From the NCBI GenBank assembly GCA_038093975.1, contig JBBPTG010000006.1, forward strand, positions 1 through 64,000: a stretch of 64,000 nt of DNA, read 5' to 3'. Within the stretch, counting starts at the first letter, position 1. Every line of letters starts with the position of its first letter. Below are positions 33,359 through 45,492 of the stretch, piece after piece. The DNA comes from Chalciporus piperatus. Its lineage: Eukaryota > Basidiomycota > Agaricomycetes > Boletales > Boletaceae. Made by a program: the position numbers and the translations under genes. Below the pieces are notes generated by a model. That model did no database searches and had not been told where the DNA came from. It worked only from the letters and a program-made list of their open reading frames with translations.

Positions 33359-34849
33359 ATGGAAAGCAACAAAGATGAAGCCCTCAAATGTCTGAGAATC
33401 GCTCAGAAGCACAGAGACGCAGGCAACCTCCCCTCCGCACAAAAGTTCTGCCAAAAATCGCTCTCGCTATTCGCTACACCAGAAGCTGAGAAGATGATGG
33501 CGTCTATCGAGGCAGCTGCTGCCTCAGCGGAGTCGGCTGGTCCGTCTTCCAGTACGGGTGGTGCGTCGAATGGTCGTGCGCCTGCGTCGTCATCGGCAAC
33601 GGAGACGCATCCTTCGGCTGCTGGAGCTAAACGTAGGGGTGAGGCAAAGGCGCAAGGGACGGCGGGCGGTATGAATGGAGAGAAGAGGGAGTATACGGCT
33701 GAGCAGGTGAATGTGGTGAAGAGGGTCAAGGCTTGCAAACCTACGGATTATTATGAGATTCTGGGGGTCAAAAAGGATTGCGAGGAGGCGGATATCAAGA
33801 AGGCTTATCGAAAGGTATAACTCGTTTTTGTTGATCAGAAAGGGGTTGCGGGTCGTTGAAGTTTTGCGCTCTTGAATAGCTTGCGCTTGCTTTGCATCCT
33901 GACAAGAATGGAGCACCTGGGGCTGACGAGGCATTCAAGAGTACGTCCTTTATCCGGTTTTTTCTTCCTTTGTTCATTCACGCCGATCTGCTTTGACAGT
34001 GGTTTCGAAGGCATTCCAAGTGCTATCAGGTACGTTTTGCGTGTCGTTGATTTCGTGCACCTCCTCCCAACCGCCTTCTTTTCAGATCCTCAAAAGCGAG
34101 CAGCGTTTGACCAACATGGTTCTGACCCCGAATCAAGATTCGGTGGCATGTCTTCGTCTGGGTTCTCGTCGGGACCGGGATTCTCGGCTTCACCGTTCGC
34201 AGGTGGCTTCGAGGGCGAGATGTCACCAGAAGACTTGTTCAACATGTTCTTCGGTGGTGGGGGTGGTTTTGGTCCCAGCCCATTCGGTGGACCCATGTTT
34301 ACTGCTAGCTTTGGCCCTGGTGGATTCCGTACGACTCGCGTGCACATGAACGGACGTCCTGCACAAGCACAAGGCGAACAGCCCCAAGCACGGTCGATGA
34401 TCACGCAGCTCCTCCCCCTCCTCATCCTCTTCGCCTTCTCCTTTTTGTCCATGCTCCCCGATCTCTTCTCGTCAGCTCCTACACCTGATCCTCGATTCGG
34501 TTTTTCGAGAACGTCGCAGTTTAATCTCGAACGACAGACGAACAGATTGGGGATAAGGTACCATGTCAACGAGCGTGAATTTAATACGCACCCCAATATC
34601 GCTGCCGACCTTGCGGCTGGCAAGTATCGCCAAGGAACGTCGCTTTCTCGATTCGAATCGGGTATCGAGCAAGTGTACACGCAACACCTCTACTCTGAAT
34701 GTCAACGAGGGGTCAATGCGCGGAATAGACGAAAAGAAGCCGAGGTTGGGTTCTTTGGAGTCGGAACGGATTGGGAGAAGGTGAAGAGTATCGAAGCAGA
34801 GACGATCGACACTTGCGAGGAACTCAAAAGACTGGGGTTGCTCAGTTGA
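33359..34849 (+). CDS. DNAJB12/14-like ER membrane J-protein (DUF1977)
   Basis: The protein begins with a helical TPR-like head (EALKCLRIAQKHRDAGN ... AQKFCQKSL), then a Ser/Ala linker. The J-domain (DYYEILGVKKDCEEADIKKA, with HPDKNG after an intron) follows. Next come a Gly/Phe region, one membrane segment (LLPLLILFAFSFLSMLPDLF) and a C-terminal DUF1977 region. This is the arrangement of DNAJB12/DNAJB14 and its fungal relatives, ER-anchored Hsp70 co-chaperones that act in ER-associated degradation with the J-domain facing the cytosol. Three introns lie within or next to the J-domain. The HPD triad is intact, so Hsp70 stimulation should be retained. Confidence 0.92.
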
Positions 34850-35418
34850 TGTGTTTATTTGATTCCATTCGTCATCTGGAGATTTGTTTAATTGAACCAG
34901 CACTTTTTCGGACTGGGTTAATGCTGCGCTGGGGACGTAGATTGGGTTCATCTCTCGATAGGTAGTACAAGACTACCATGTCCGACGACGTCTACCTAGC
35001 CTATTTATACCTTTGACTACTTATATAAATTTCGCATGGCTCAAGAAACAGAACGGAATAACCTCATTGTCTGCATGCTCTTGGACTCAAAATGAGAGTG
35101 TCGGTCAATCTGAGGGGTTGGATCTTAGACCCAAAAGTGAAGACAACAAGTCGTTCCCATGAGGGTCTTGTCCATAAAATAAAATGAGGTCATCGAGACG
35201 AATTCGGAACAAGAGGCCAGCCTTCAGAGTTCCGTTTCGGTGCACAAGACGCGGTGAATCAAGGGACCAAGGGCTTGTCATGTGTTTCGTACCATGAGGT
35301 AACAACCTCATGAAAGGTACACACAAGGTGTATTGTATGCGGGGGGGTTTATACAATTGGGAACGGACAAGCGGCCAACTCGTCTCTGTAGCCACGGGGG
35401 TACTGAAGTGGATGGGTC

Positions 35419-35697
35419 TCATGCTTCAGCCTTTGCCCTCTCCTGCTCGAGTTTGAGGTAGTATTCCTCACGGATTTTCACTGGAGAAAATGAGTGACTC
35501 GCGTGTTGGGCACGTTGGCGGTCATACCTTGTTTGAGATGGACGCCATACCTGGGTTGAGAGTGAGAATACGAAAAAATAGGATTGCTCACGAACGTACC
35601 AGTAAGCGTATCCGGAAGTGACACCAAGGCCGAGGGCAATAGAGAGATCCCTCCAGAGTCCCTTTCTGAGTTTGCCTGTGATTGGGGCGATTGACAT
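35419..35697 (-). CDS. COX9: Cytochrome c oxidase subunit VIIa (Cox9), with a 26-nt exon
   Basis: Three exons starting at ATG 35697 join to about 60 residues: MSIAPITGKLRKGLWRDLSI, a single hydrophobic segment (ALGLGVTSGYAYWYG), then a charged tail VHLKQVKIREEYYLKLEQE. This matches Cox9, the one-pass inner mitochondrial membrane subunit of complex IV. The middle exon is only about 26 nt (coding part of GVHLKQ), lying between introns of about 46-48 bp. An upstream open frame in the same register begins at 35886, but homology starts at the chosen ATG. Confidence 0.88.
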   Translation of the reverse strand: MSIAPITGKLRKGLWRDLSIALGLGVTSGYAYWYVREQSYFFVFSLSTQVWRPSQTRYDRQRAQHASHSFSPVKIREEYYLKLEQERAKAEA

Positions 35698-35926
35698 TGT
35701 AGTTGGACGCAAGTTGGATGATGCGGTAGAGGTCGGATGAGAGGATGATTTGTAGTCGGGACCAAACAAGGGCACAACAATGGCAGCGGGCAGGGGAGGG
35801 GCAAACGTTTGGGCAACGCCAGACTGAGTCGAATAACTCTTGACTTTTGATTTAAAAACATCAGAACGTCCACTTGACGAAATCAAGCTGACTCTCTCAA
35901 CAAATCTATCTCAATCATACAGAATC

Positions 35927-37688
35927 ATGGACATCGATCCCTCAGGTTCAGGTGGCTGGCGTTTCGCCCAATGTTTCGGCGACAAGGGTGAAGTCGAGGA
36001 CATCACTGAAGGTACACATACCTCTCCCTCTCCTCCATAACCATTCATCCTCACTTTCCGATTAGCCGACATCATATCCACCGTCGAGTTCGATTCAACA
36101 GGCAACTACCTCGCCACTGGCGACAAGGGTGGACGTGTCGTTCTCTTCGAGCGCAGCGAGTCGGTAAGACCTCTCCCCTTGTCCCCATTCTCGGCTGATC
36201 CAATCCGATTGTCTCTTACCCCACCCACACCATCCATCGACGTCCCCCTCCACAGAAAAAGGGTTGCGAATACAAATTCTACACCGAGTTCCAATCACAC
36301 GAACCAGAATTCGACTACCTCAAGTCACTAGAAATCGAGGAGAAGATTAACAAGATCAAATGGTGCAAACGGCAAAACAATGCTCATTTCTTGCTTTCCA
36401 CCAACGGTACGCCCCTTGTCTCCCTTTGGTACGACCCCCCAATCATCTCTTTCGGTTCCATTAGACAAAACGATCAAACTCTGGAAAGTCTTCGAGAAGT
36501 CATTACGGGTGGTCACCGAGTCGAATCACTACGAAGGCCAGCGGCCTATCGCCCCACCTAGCGCACGTTCACTCCTCAAACTTCCTCGGGTGATGCAGCA
36601 AGACAACATCATTGCAGCCATCCCCCGCAAAGTATATGCCAATGCACATGCATACCATATCCATTCCATCTCCGTCAACTCGGACCAGGAAACGTACATA
36701 TCTGCAGACGATCTTCGTATCAACTTGTGGAATCTGGGCATCAGCGATCAAAGTTTCAGTACGTCCTTCTAAACCCGTCGGTCTTCTATTGTGATATTCC
36801 CCTGACCCTGACCCTTTAGATATTGTTGACATAAAACCAGTCAATATGGAGGAACTTACGGAGGTCATTACTGCCGCTGAGTTCCACCCACAACACTGCA
36901 ATCTGTTCATGTACTCTAGTTCAAAGAGTAACATCAAGCTCGCTGACATGCGAGACTCCGCACTGTGCGATCGTCATGCAAAATGTCAGTCATTTATTCT
37001 GGCATTGGGGTCACAATCTTACTGGACTTGACAGGCTTTGAGGAGGAAGAGGATCCTTCGGCACGCTCGTTCTTCTCCGAAATCATTTCTTCTATATCCG
37101 ATGTCAAGTTCAGCCACGACGGGCGCTACATCCTATCGCGCGACTACTTGTCCTTAAAGATCTGGGACATCAATATGGAGTCACGACCAATCAAAACTAT
37201 TCCCATACACGATCATCTCCGTGGAAAACTATGTGACCTATACGAGAACGACTGCATCTTCGATAAGTTCGAGTGTGTCTGGGGTGGTGATGATAAGTGC
37301 GTACCGCTTTCCTAATTCTCACGGATTATGATCGATCTCTTTCTTGTTCTAGACGTGTACTCACTGGATCGTACCATAACTTCTTCCGGATATTTGACAC
37401 CGAATCGACCGGCGACGTTGTCTTGCAGGCTGACAAGTCTGCATTCAAAGCAAAGAAGATTGGTGGTCCTCTTCCCAAGAACGGGCTCAAGAACGGTCGG
37501 CCGGGCGGTTTGAGAGAAGCAATGCAGATGGAAACATTAGACTTCAACAAGAAGATTCTCCACGCGAGCTGGCATCCGAGGGAGAATACGATTGCTGTAA
37601 GTCTCGAGTTCTCTATGGTCTAGACGTTGGGCTGACTTTGACATAGATCGCGGCAACAAACAACTTGTTCCTGTACAGTGCTGCATGA
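35927..37688 (+). CDS. CDC55: PP2A regulatory subunit B (PR55/Cdc55)
   Basis: Eight exons separated by short introns encode a WD40 beta-propeller of the PR55 family. The start [48 protein letters not shown] (across an intron), [33 protein letters not shown] and [11 protein letters not shown] are diagnostic. The protein targets the PP2A catalytic dimer to mitotic and stress substrates in cytosol and nucleus. The insert [18 protein letters not shown] before the last blade is the usual lineage-variable loop. The last exon is tiny ([13 protein letters not shown] then TGA 37686). It is divergent from COX9, with a 229-bp shared promoter. Confidence 0.95.
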
Positions 37689-38630
37689 ACTGTGACATCT
37701 TCTCCTTCCTTCTCCTCGCGGACACGCCATTATCCAGTACACGCTTACCATCGGACCCAAAAGCACATTCATCACCCACTCATACATTCCTTTCGAGGGG
37801 ACGATTTAATCCTTACCAATCACGACAGTGTATGATCCCGAGGCTCACACACACACACACACATGTTCCATGTCTTGCTTACGATGACAGTTACACCGTT
37901 CATGTTTACCATACCCTTTCCTCGACCCTCTTCACGTTATCTTGTTTACTCGTCCCCCTCCTATTTCTTGCATCTCTCTCATCGTGTTTTTTTTTTAAAT
38001 CCCTGTGGTCCAAATGGGAAAACCGTTGTTCTGGAATTGCCCGTGGTTTCTCTGCGCTGGCGGTACCTCCATCCCGTTTCTCGTTCCCCTTATCTCATAC
38101 CCGGTCATTTCCCCCCCTCCCTCCCCCGCTATACATGTTCATGTCTTGCAGGAAAAAGTTCGTCGGTGTGCGAGAGCGTGTCGTTCGGTAGTAGTTTTGT
38201 AGAAGGCGAAGAAATTAAAGGAAGTTATACAGAAGTAATCGAAATACGTAGCTTGTATCATATGGACAGGTTTTTCTTCCTTTCTTTGCATCATCTTGTC
38301 GTTTGGTGTGCTATAGATCTTGAGAGCGTGTACATGTGTGTGTGGGTGGATATTTTTCTTTCTCTCCGTTCGTTAGATGGTTTGGCTAGGATAGCAAGCA
38401 TATACGATGTGTAGCGTGTCTTATGATCTTATCATTGGTCGATTTACATAAGGGCCCAGTCTGTCATCCGATCGACAGTTAGGAGCTTCCGAGCAAATCA
38501 ATCAGATATATGATACATCTATCACCTGTAGATCTCGACGAAACGTGGACTATAGCGCAAAACTCATGCCCTCACGTTGCAAAACTATCGCCCGACGACG
38601 TGACGGGCCCAAGTCCACAACCCAACCAAC
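37689..38630. other. convergent 3' intergenic region
   Basis: About 940 bp lie between convergent CDC55 and the F-box gene. It is CT-rich at first, with an (AC)7-8 microsatellite at about 37847-37862 and T-runs near 37988. No conserved gene was recognised on either strand. It probably holds both 3' untranslated regions. Confidence 0.5.
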
Positions 38631-40404
38631 TTAACAATACCCCTGCCAACTCTTCACCTTGGAAAACCAAAACGGACGTTCGTGTTTGAGCGGCAACGGC
38701 ACAGTCTCCCTATCCTCGATATTCACCGACTCGTACGAGACGAGATCGAGTTTGTTCCACCGTCCGAGTGGCTTGGATCGGAGTGAGAGCGTCATTTGGA
38801 AGTGGTACCGAGTGGGTTGGGGGATGTGGTTGTGGTTGTGGTTGTGGTTGTGGTGGGTGGTGGGGTGAGTGGAAGTGGTGTGGGTGGTGTGGGTGGTGTG
38901 GGAATGACGTTCGACGAGGTTGGTGATGAGGACGGTGGTACCTTCGAGGCGCCAGTCGCCGATGTAGAATCCCTGTGTTGTGAGCGAGGGTGTCAGAGGG
39001 GTTTGTCTTTTTTTTTTTTTCCAGACAGGTATTGTGATAAGGAGAAAGGGGGGAACGGACCTTCATGCGCAGAGAGGGCTTGAGCATGGGTATGACGAGA
39101 AAAGGTTGGTATTCCTCGTTTGCAAGTAGAGAGAGAACTGTTCCATCTGTGAAGAACCGACTGAAATATGCGAGAGTGTTGGCCAGAGGTCGTTGAGATG
39201 TTTCATGGGGGAGAGATGACTCACAGATATCGGTGGTATGTGATGAGATGGCTGATCTATAATCTGTGATTAGCGAACACCAACTTGCACAAAGCCAGTG
39301 ACCTACGTTGATCCAAGCGTTCTCGCCAAGACCTCTCCGACTTTCAAAAAGACTCGCTCAATGAACAAGACAGAACATGACACGAGCGAGTGACTCACAC
39401 ATAATGGCAGACTGCAATATATACGCCGTCCAATCGCAACCTTGGGTGTTCGATGTATGTTTGACGATAGTCAGAATCATATCTGGGGACTATCGTTTCC
39501 ACCGTATCGTCCTCGGGAATTTGTGGTGGTTTATACGCCATAGACACAAAATCCCTGAGCGTCGGAGACCGTCACTTCCTCGTCGCGCAGCGAATGGAAT
39601 GTGATCATACCTCCATATTAAAGGATCGAGACTGAGGACGCGCGCCCTTCGGCTCACGGCAGCGAAGCGCTCCAGAGTCGTGGTGTCAAGAGTGCGAAGA
39701 ACATGCAAGAGCAACTCCTCCGGAATCATATTGATCGGTACCTCCTCGCCATCGTCCTCTGGCTCAAAAGTCAAAATAGCCGGGAAACTTGCCAGCATCT
39801 TGGAGAGGATCCCATTCGTTTGGATGACCGTGTCCCTAACCTCAACATGCTTCACAACATGGTTCTCTTTCCCCTCGACTCCTTCAATTTTACCAGCAGG
39901 TGCGGTCTTCTTGTGACCTCCGTGACCTCCGCTTATGCTGACAGGGCTTAGCTGCTGCAACATCTGCTCCTCCTTGAAGTATGCACGGTCCACGTCCGCA
40001 TTCAGCCGAAAGGCTTGACGATACAACCTCAACGCTTCGCCCAGATCGCTTTCCTGCTCATGCTGAACAGCGCTGCGGTAGATCTCGACTGCACGTGCGA
40101 GGTTTCCCGTAAGACGAGAGGGACCGTGTGAGGTATACACCGTCTGTTGTGGAACGCCAGCGATAGACCACGTCGGAGGCTCTTTCGTCTCGACATCGGG
40201 TACGGCGGGACGAGAGGGAGCTGGAGGACGGATGGGAAGTTCGGGAGAAGAAGCCTGGACCTGATTAGCATCGACTGAGCTGGATTGGGCTTGCTGTTCC
40301 TCTCGCCGCCGTCGGACCTCCGCTTTCCACTGCTCCCTGAATTCGATGAGCTCCGCAGACTCTTTTTCTGACGAGTTCGCGTTAGAGTTAGTAGTAGTAG
40401 GCAT
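38631..40404 (-). CDS. FBXO9/Hrt3-like F-box protein
   Basis: The ATG at 40404 starts an acidic/basic head (EFREQWKAEVRRRREEQQ), then a TPR-like segment (ARAVEIYRSAVQHEQESDLG, EALRLYRQAFRLNADVDRAY), then an F-box (INMIPEELLLHVLRTLDTTT). Further exons carry the conserved C-terminal part of this family, including ETIVPRYDSDYRQTYIEHPR, a tryptophan- and tyrosine-rich barrel-like region, and the end KSWQGYC. FBXO9 and yeast Hrt3 are SCF ubiquitin ligase substrate receptors. Near the C-terminus a GT-rich DNA repeat encodes THTTHTT followed by alternating His-Asn. The stop is TAA at 38631. Confidence 0.88.
38826..38912. repeat. GGTTGT/GGTGTG microsatellite inside coding exon
   Basis: On plus the sequence is a run of GGTTGTGG and GGTGTGGGT units. 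On minus it encodes alternating His-Asn and His-Thr-Thr residues in the F-box gene. It stays in frame because the units are multiples of three overall. Confidence 0.8.
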
Positions 40405-41229
40405 TCTATAAAGGAGAACGGATCAGAAGGCTAGCACGCGACGGTGGGTATGTAGTAGGTGTAGATGTCGAGGTAACTGAATAGTGTGACGATTCGATCG
40501 CTTCCGTGATCGGTTAGTGGTCTCGCTGACAAAGCCCCCTGTTCACATCCTTGCTGTTGGATGATGCAGTCGAGAGGGGACTGAGATTCCAAGGCACACA
40601 GCGTTACGTCCATTCATATCAGTGTACTGGCAGTGCAGCAGTGATGGTGCCTCGGCTGTGTTCGTGCGATCATCGTGGAGATTTTGCACACGGAGACCGT
40701 CACCAAGTTCTTGCTGATATGATCGGTGAAAGGGTCGGCTGTTCGGAGACCTCTAACTTGAACTTGAGTACTTGAGTCTTGAAGCTTGAAGTCATCACTC
40801 TTTCTCAAGTGTGCAGCAAAGTGTAGTCCTCAGTGGGGATGAAACGAGCCTAGCGCTACCAATGTAGCACCTCTCTGCGAGTCGCCCCGCTGCCAATGAC
40901 TTTTGATTCTATACTTAAATAGGCCCTTGATAGCCCCCAACGAGGTCTGCATAGCCTGATCATTTATCTGAATTTCGTCTGTGAGTGGAATTACAGGGGT
41001 CTTTGAATTCTGTAAGTGGGAACTTTGCTCACAATAAGCACCAATCCTCTTAGAATGGCTGTTCCCCTCATTCTTGTTCCGGTTCTCTTTCATCTACTAT
41101 AAAGTAGCACTGAGTGCTACGTTCGTACGTCGCTCATTCACCCGTATTGCATCGTCGTCTGATCTCTAACTGTCTCTAGTTTCTCAGACGCTCTTTCCTT
41201 GTCCATTCCTTTCAGCTTCAGCATCAACA
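40405..41229. other. divergent intergenic region
   Basis: About 825 bp lie between the F-box gene start and the alkyltransferase-like gene. It includes a cluster of CTTGA words near 40755-40795 (imperfect short repeats) and a small hairpin, GTAGCACTGAGTGCTAC, at 41104-41120 next to a CTATAAAG TATA-like box about 125 bp upstream of the next ATG. No gene was recognised. Confidence 0.45.
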
Positions 41230-41799
41230 TGGCCAACAAGATATTTGACGCTCAGGAATTCAACCTCGCTGTACGTGCTAGACCCCCCGGTCGATCCAAA
41301 TCGTGTGCTGATAAGGATTCCCAAGGTCTACCAGGTCGTTAAAGCCATCCCGCCTCAGAAAGTGATCACTTGCGGTGAGTAACAAACCGCGTCTAGCATC
41401 TCAAGTTCCGTCCGCACACTAAACCAATCTTCCTGCAGGGCACGTTGCTAAACTCATTGGTCTTCCAAGCCAATCACGTCGTGTACGAGAAGGTATGTGT
41501 CGATCGGTCTTATCAGTGGCCGCTACTTCGATACGACCATTGCCCTAGCTGTCAACTTCATCTCGCACACAACCCCACCAGTCGCCTGGTACCGCGTTAT
41601 CTCTACTTCAGGCATCGTCTCGACCCGCGGGGCCAATGCTCAACAAAAGCTTCTGGAGGCAGACGGAGTAGAGGTGAAAACTGGAGCGGCAGGGGAGAGT
41701 AGGGTCGCAGTGGGTGAATGGGGTTGGTGCCCCAATGCAGACGAGTTCTACCTCGACGCAACGTTTACGGCGAGTCGCGCTCAAGAATGGGGTGCCTGA
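41230..41799 (+). CDS. Alkyltransferase-like protein (Atl1 type)
   Basis: Four coding exons join to about 130 residues resembling the DNA-binding domain of O6-alkylguanine-DNA alkyltransferase: VYQVVKAIPPQKVITCGHVA, KLIGLPSQSRRVREAVNFI, PPVAWYRVISTSGIVSTRG, then LLEADGVEV. In true MGMT the active site is P-C-H-R; alkyltransferase-like proteins replace Cys with Trp. Here the site reads V-A-W-Y-R, so Cys is absent and the following His is Tyr. Such proteins bind alkylated guanine without removing the group and hand lesions to nucleotide excision repair. The Arg in SRRV is the usual base-flipping finger. The N-terminal extension is short (MANKIFDAQEFNLA). Confidence 0.88.
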
Positions 41800-42364
41800 G
41801 TAGTTTCACTTGTTGTATTTTTTGATTGTGACTTTATTGATCTGTGCTAGTCGTGCAGGCATTCGCGACATTTTATTTTGTATGGATGATGTATTTCAAT
41901 GGAGTTCAAGTGTGCGAGCAAAGTTACTCTGCCCCAGTAAAGCTCGTATCCAGCACACCCCGGCAAGTGCTTAGAAGGTTATCAAGCCTTTCGAATGTCA
42001 TTGGATGGTAGAGAAGTGTGCTGTCAGACAGCGGAATGTACAACTCTATCAAAACATCAACTAGTACGGGAATAGACAAGTGGATGATCTGCAGGGTTGA
42101 ATCCGCACGGTTGTTCTTGCCGTGTTGTTTAACGCCAATGCCACGGTTAGATCAAAATGTGCAAGACGTAGATAATCACGGCTGAAAGCAACGCAACACG
42201 GAAAAATGACCAAGGAAGATAGGAATCCGTCGCAATGGCGTCCAAGTCATGTCCTCCTTTGAGAGTTTTCTGTCGCGGTATGTGGCGTTGTTTATGGTTT
42301 GTTGACTAATACGAGTGTGACATTTTCGCTTGGTACTTTGTCACGTCTGAATCGTCAACCCACA
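41800..42364. other. intergenic region, no gene seen
   Basis: About 565 bp lie between two plus-strand genes and hold the 3' end of the alkyltransferase-like gene and the promoter of the Clr2 homologue. No clear promoter box, RNA gene or conserved frame was found. Confidence 0.5.
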
Positions 42365-45020
42365 ATGTCGGCGCGAGGTATATCTTCAGGACACGTCCTA
42401 CCATCGAACCCAACTTGGATCGAGTTCCCCTTGTCCGACGGCGACGAGGGGCAATGGCCAACAAACACCACCCGCGTCGTCGACAGCGAGGGGCATGTCA
42501 ATTTCATGCGACCTGTCCCCATCGATGAGAGCCTCTCCATTAAGTGGAGATGTGAAGTTGGCGCCAGTCTAGCACTCCAGCTGAGCAAACCAGGTTTGTA
42601 CCCACTCTATCCTTGGTAGATTTTCTCACTGACGCGCGTCGCCATGCTTTCCTTGCACAACCCAGCTGGGCCAAGTTACGTCCTTCGTGGCTGGCCCGCC
42701 GGTTATCAGATGTACGATCATAATAAAGGTTCCGCAAGTACCCCACGCCATGATGCTTATCTTATAGGTACGTTTTCTCATCTAATCCTATCCTCTTCTC
42801 TGAAACAAATGTTCGCATTTAGGTTCTCGTCACGCCAAGCGTTTTCGTTCAGTCCCGGAATTTATTCCCCATGCCCTCTGGCTACTCACAGATCCCAAGC
42901 TCATTCGCTCCAATTGTAATTGTAAATACTGCAACAAAAAACCCCAACGCGAAATCACCGCCTCCATGGGACTTCTCCCTAGACGATCCACTCCCTTATC
43001 CATGCCACCTGTAGTATCCCGCGCTACCACTGGAAGAGCTCCCGCCGCCCCCACCGCTGCTTCTTCTCCTGCATCGGCGCCGGCGCGCCCGACTCGCGAA
43101 CGGGCAAAGCCTTATGCCGCGGTACGCCGTGTCCCTCGCCCCGTGAAGCAACCTCAGGGACCGAAACAGAGCATGTTACGAGAACGAAACTCTGATTTGA
43201 GCTCTGCTTATGCAGAAGGAGTTCACCTCAGGAAATGGTATAGAGATGGAGAGTTGTTGTGGTGCGCCTTGAACCCTCCAATACCTGGGCTCACGGGTGA
43301 GAAGGATGCGATAATCTTCTGGCCTGGCTTAGTAGAGGAAGCGAGGATGAAAGCCGAAGTGATGCCACATCCGAGCTTTGGTGCTCAACCTGCCGTCGGG
43401 GTCAATCCAGCCCAACCTGGCGAAAGCTCGGGCGTCACACCGAACGGAGAAGCGCCAGTGGAACCTTGGACCGTCATTCAGACACTCTCCTACAAAATGA
43501 AGCTACTAGGAATTCCCTACTCCTACTATATCCCCGCCGACCAGGTGCTCCCATACCAAGCCCACGCACCTTCCGATGAGCTCATCCAGGCCATCCATCG
43601 CGTTCCACTAGAGCAGATGAACACAGATACAGACACCTTCCGCCCTGCACCCGGAGCTACCTTCGTAGAGGCTGCCGCCCCCTTTGCCCTTGCTGTTCAA
43701 ATTGCCGCTAATCTCGCTGGTTACTGGGCCCCGACAGACGACTGGGAATACAAATTCTCTCTCGCTCCTTTGGTCGCTCCTCCACCCCCACCGATGCAAC
43801 CACGTACCAAGAATGGTGCTCCAGCAGGGTTCTCGCTTGACTCGGTCATGAATGCAAGCATGACGTTCAACGCGAGTCTCGCAAACGCTATTAGTGGTGT
43901 GGGGCACGGCAATCCGTCCTCTTCCGCGCAATCCGGCTCCTCCGCTCCCCCTCTTGCGCTTACGCAAACGGTCACGCAGACGCGTTATCAGGGACTCTGG
44001 TGGGGTGCCGAGAGAATCTGGACTGATGAGCTTGTACGTCTCAAGCTCTCGCGGGCTCAAATAGCTCCCATGGGAGCGGAGAGTATCCTAGCTCCCGCAG
44101 GTCCATCGCGTCGATCGCTGGAGTATGTAACGTCGTTGAAGAAAGGAGAGAGTGACGGTGAGGCAGTGGGAGCTGAAAGCCGGGGTGTTTTCATGCGTAT
44201 TGATGGGCTGTTCGTTGTTGAGGTAGAAAGACCTGATGGATCGACTGGAAAGGAATGCAGGGCAGTGGGGATGCTCTACGAACTTGCGGACGAAGATTGG
44301 GAAGGCGATATCAATGGGGGTGGGACCATAGACGGGAGTGGTAAAGGCAAGGGGAAGGCCATTGAGGGACCTGCGCCCGTCGTGAATGGAACAAGCGGAC
44401 AAGCCAGCGGCTTCTCTACGAATGGGCAAGCTTATGCCCCTCCTGTTGACAGTACCCCATCCACGACTCCCCCGCCTGGCACCACTTCCAAACAGAAGGA
44501 ACGATCAGCCAACGAGCAACTTTCACATCCGGTTCTATCATCGCCCTTCGCTCTCCCGCTACCTCCTGAAGGGTTTACATTCCGACCGGTCCTCGCTCCT
44601 GGGCACGAGGCAGTTCTGTCACTCAATCTCATCGCCGGACGTTACTATCCCCGACTTCTCAGGCATCCCCTGCTCGACTCCTTTGTCGAGAAGGCCTTGG
44701 ACATTGAAGGTGGCGAGGTAGCGGAGAACAGTCAACTTTGGGCGTTGGAGGGGCTCACCCCTGGTTATTACAACACCATGGACCCGATTCGTTGGAGAGC
44801 TTCCAGGCTTCAGATGGTTCGCGACGCAGATCAGGAGGCGCGCGACGGACTGAAGACACACTGGCAGGCACGGGCTAGGGAGAGAGATGAGAAGCGGGCG
44901 CTGGACTCTGGGTACCTTCCACCCCAAGATCTACCGTCGATGATGATGGACATGGATGGGGTCGGTACGAGCGCGAGCCATGCTCCGGCTGGTGTGCCCA
45001 TGGATGTGGACCTTCAGTGA
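42365..45020 (+). CDS. CLR2: Clr2 homologue (SHREC heterochromatin silencing complex)
   Basis: Three exons start at ATG 42365, with introns at about 42594-42665 and 42769-42823. The N-terminal part carries Clr2 family marks: YVLRGWPAGYQMYDHNKG, RHAKRFRSVPEFIPHALWLL and a Cys motif CNCKYCNKKPQREITASMG. The middle has HLRKWYRDGELLWCALNPP and DAIIFWPGLVEE, and later LWWGAERIW and FMRIDGLFVVEVE. In fission yeast Clr2 is a scaffold of SHREC, which joins a histone deacetylase to a remodeler to silence heterochromatin. Long Ser/Pro/Ala linkers separate the conserved blocks. It ends with the acidic MMMDMDGV and PMDVDLQ. Confidence 0.85.
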
Positions 45021-45492
45021 CATTTGGTATATTACGTGCTGACGCTGTGCATATTCCTCATCCCGCATTGATTTGGATGTAATTTCTGGTTGCTATGTGT
45101 GTTTTCTTTTTTTCTCTAGTTGTAGATAATGAAATGGTTCGTTGCCAAATGTTGTGAGTTGGTTGTTCTCTGGAGTTGGTCACTTGGTTGATCAGCGACC
45201 GCTTTAAAAATAAAGTTGTACTTTCTCGTCGCCAACGACATACGACGACTTGATTCCTCTCCAGTTCCGTCGCCTTTCTGTCCAGCTGGCGCGTTGTCCA
45301 TCCTCGCCCAGCACAGAAGCGGAGGATCCGTCGTGTCGCCGCTGGTTTCTGACCGCCGAAACCATCTCCGATCACACCAAGGAGCCTCTGGCATAGACCC
45401 GGCGGATCCTCCGTTAGGCCCAACAACCCTTACCATCTCTTTTCGCTGCTCGACACCATACCGAACCCGTCCGACAGCGTTCATTGGTGGCC
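45021..45492. other. intergenic region, no gene seen
   Basis: This 472-bp region lies between two co-directional genes; it is CT-rich just before the next ATG. No other feature was recognised. Confidence 0.5.

Noticed and set aside
35105..35422. 105-codon frame downstream of COX9
   Set aside because: It overlaps the COX9 stop, has no recognised homology and probably lies in its 3' untranslated region.
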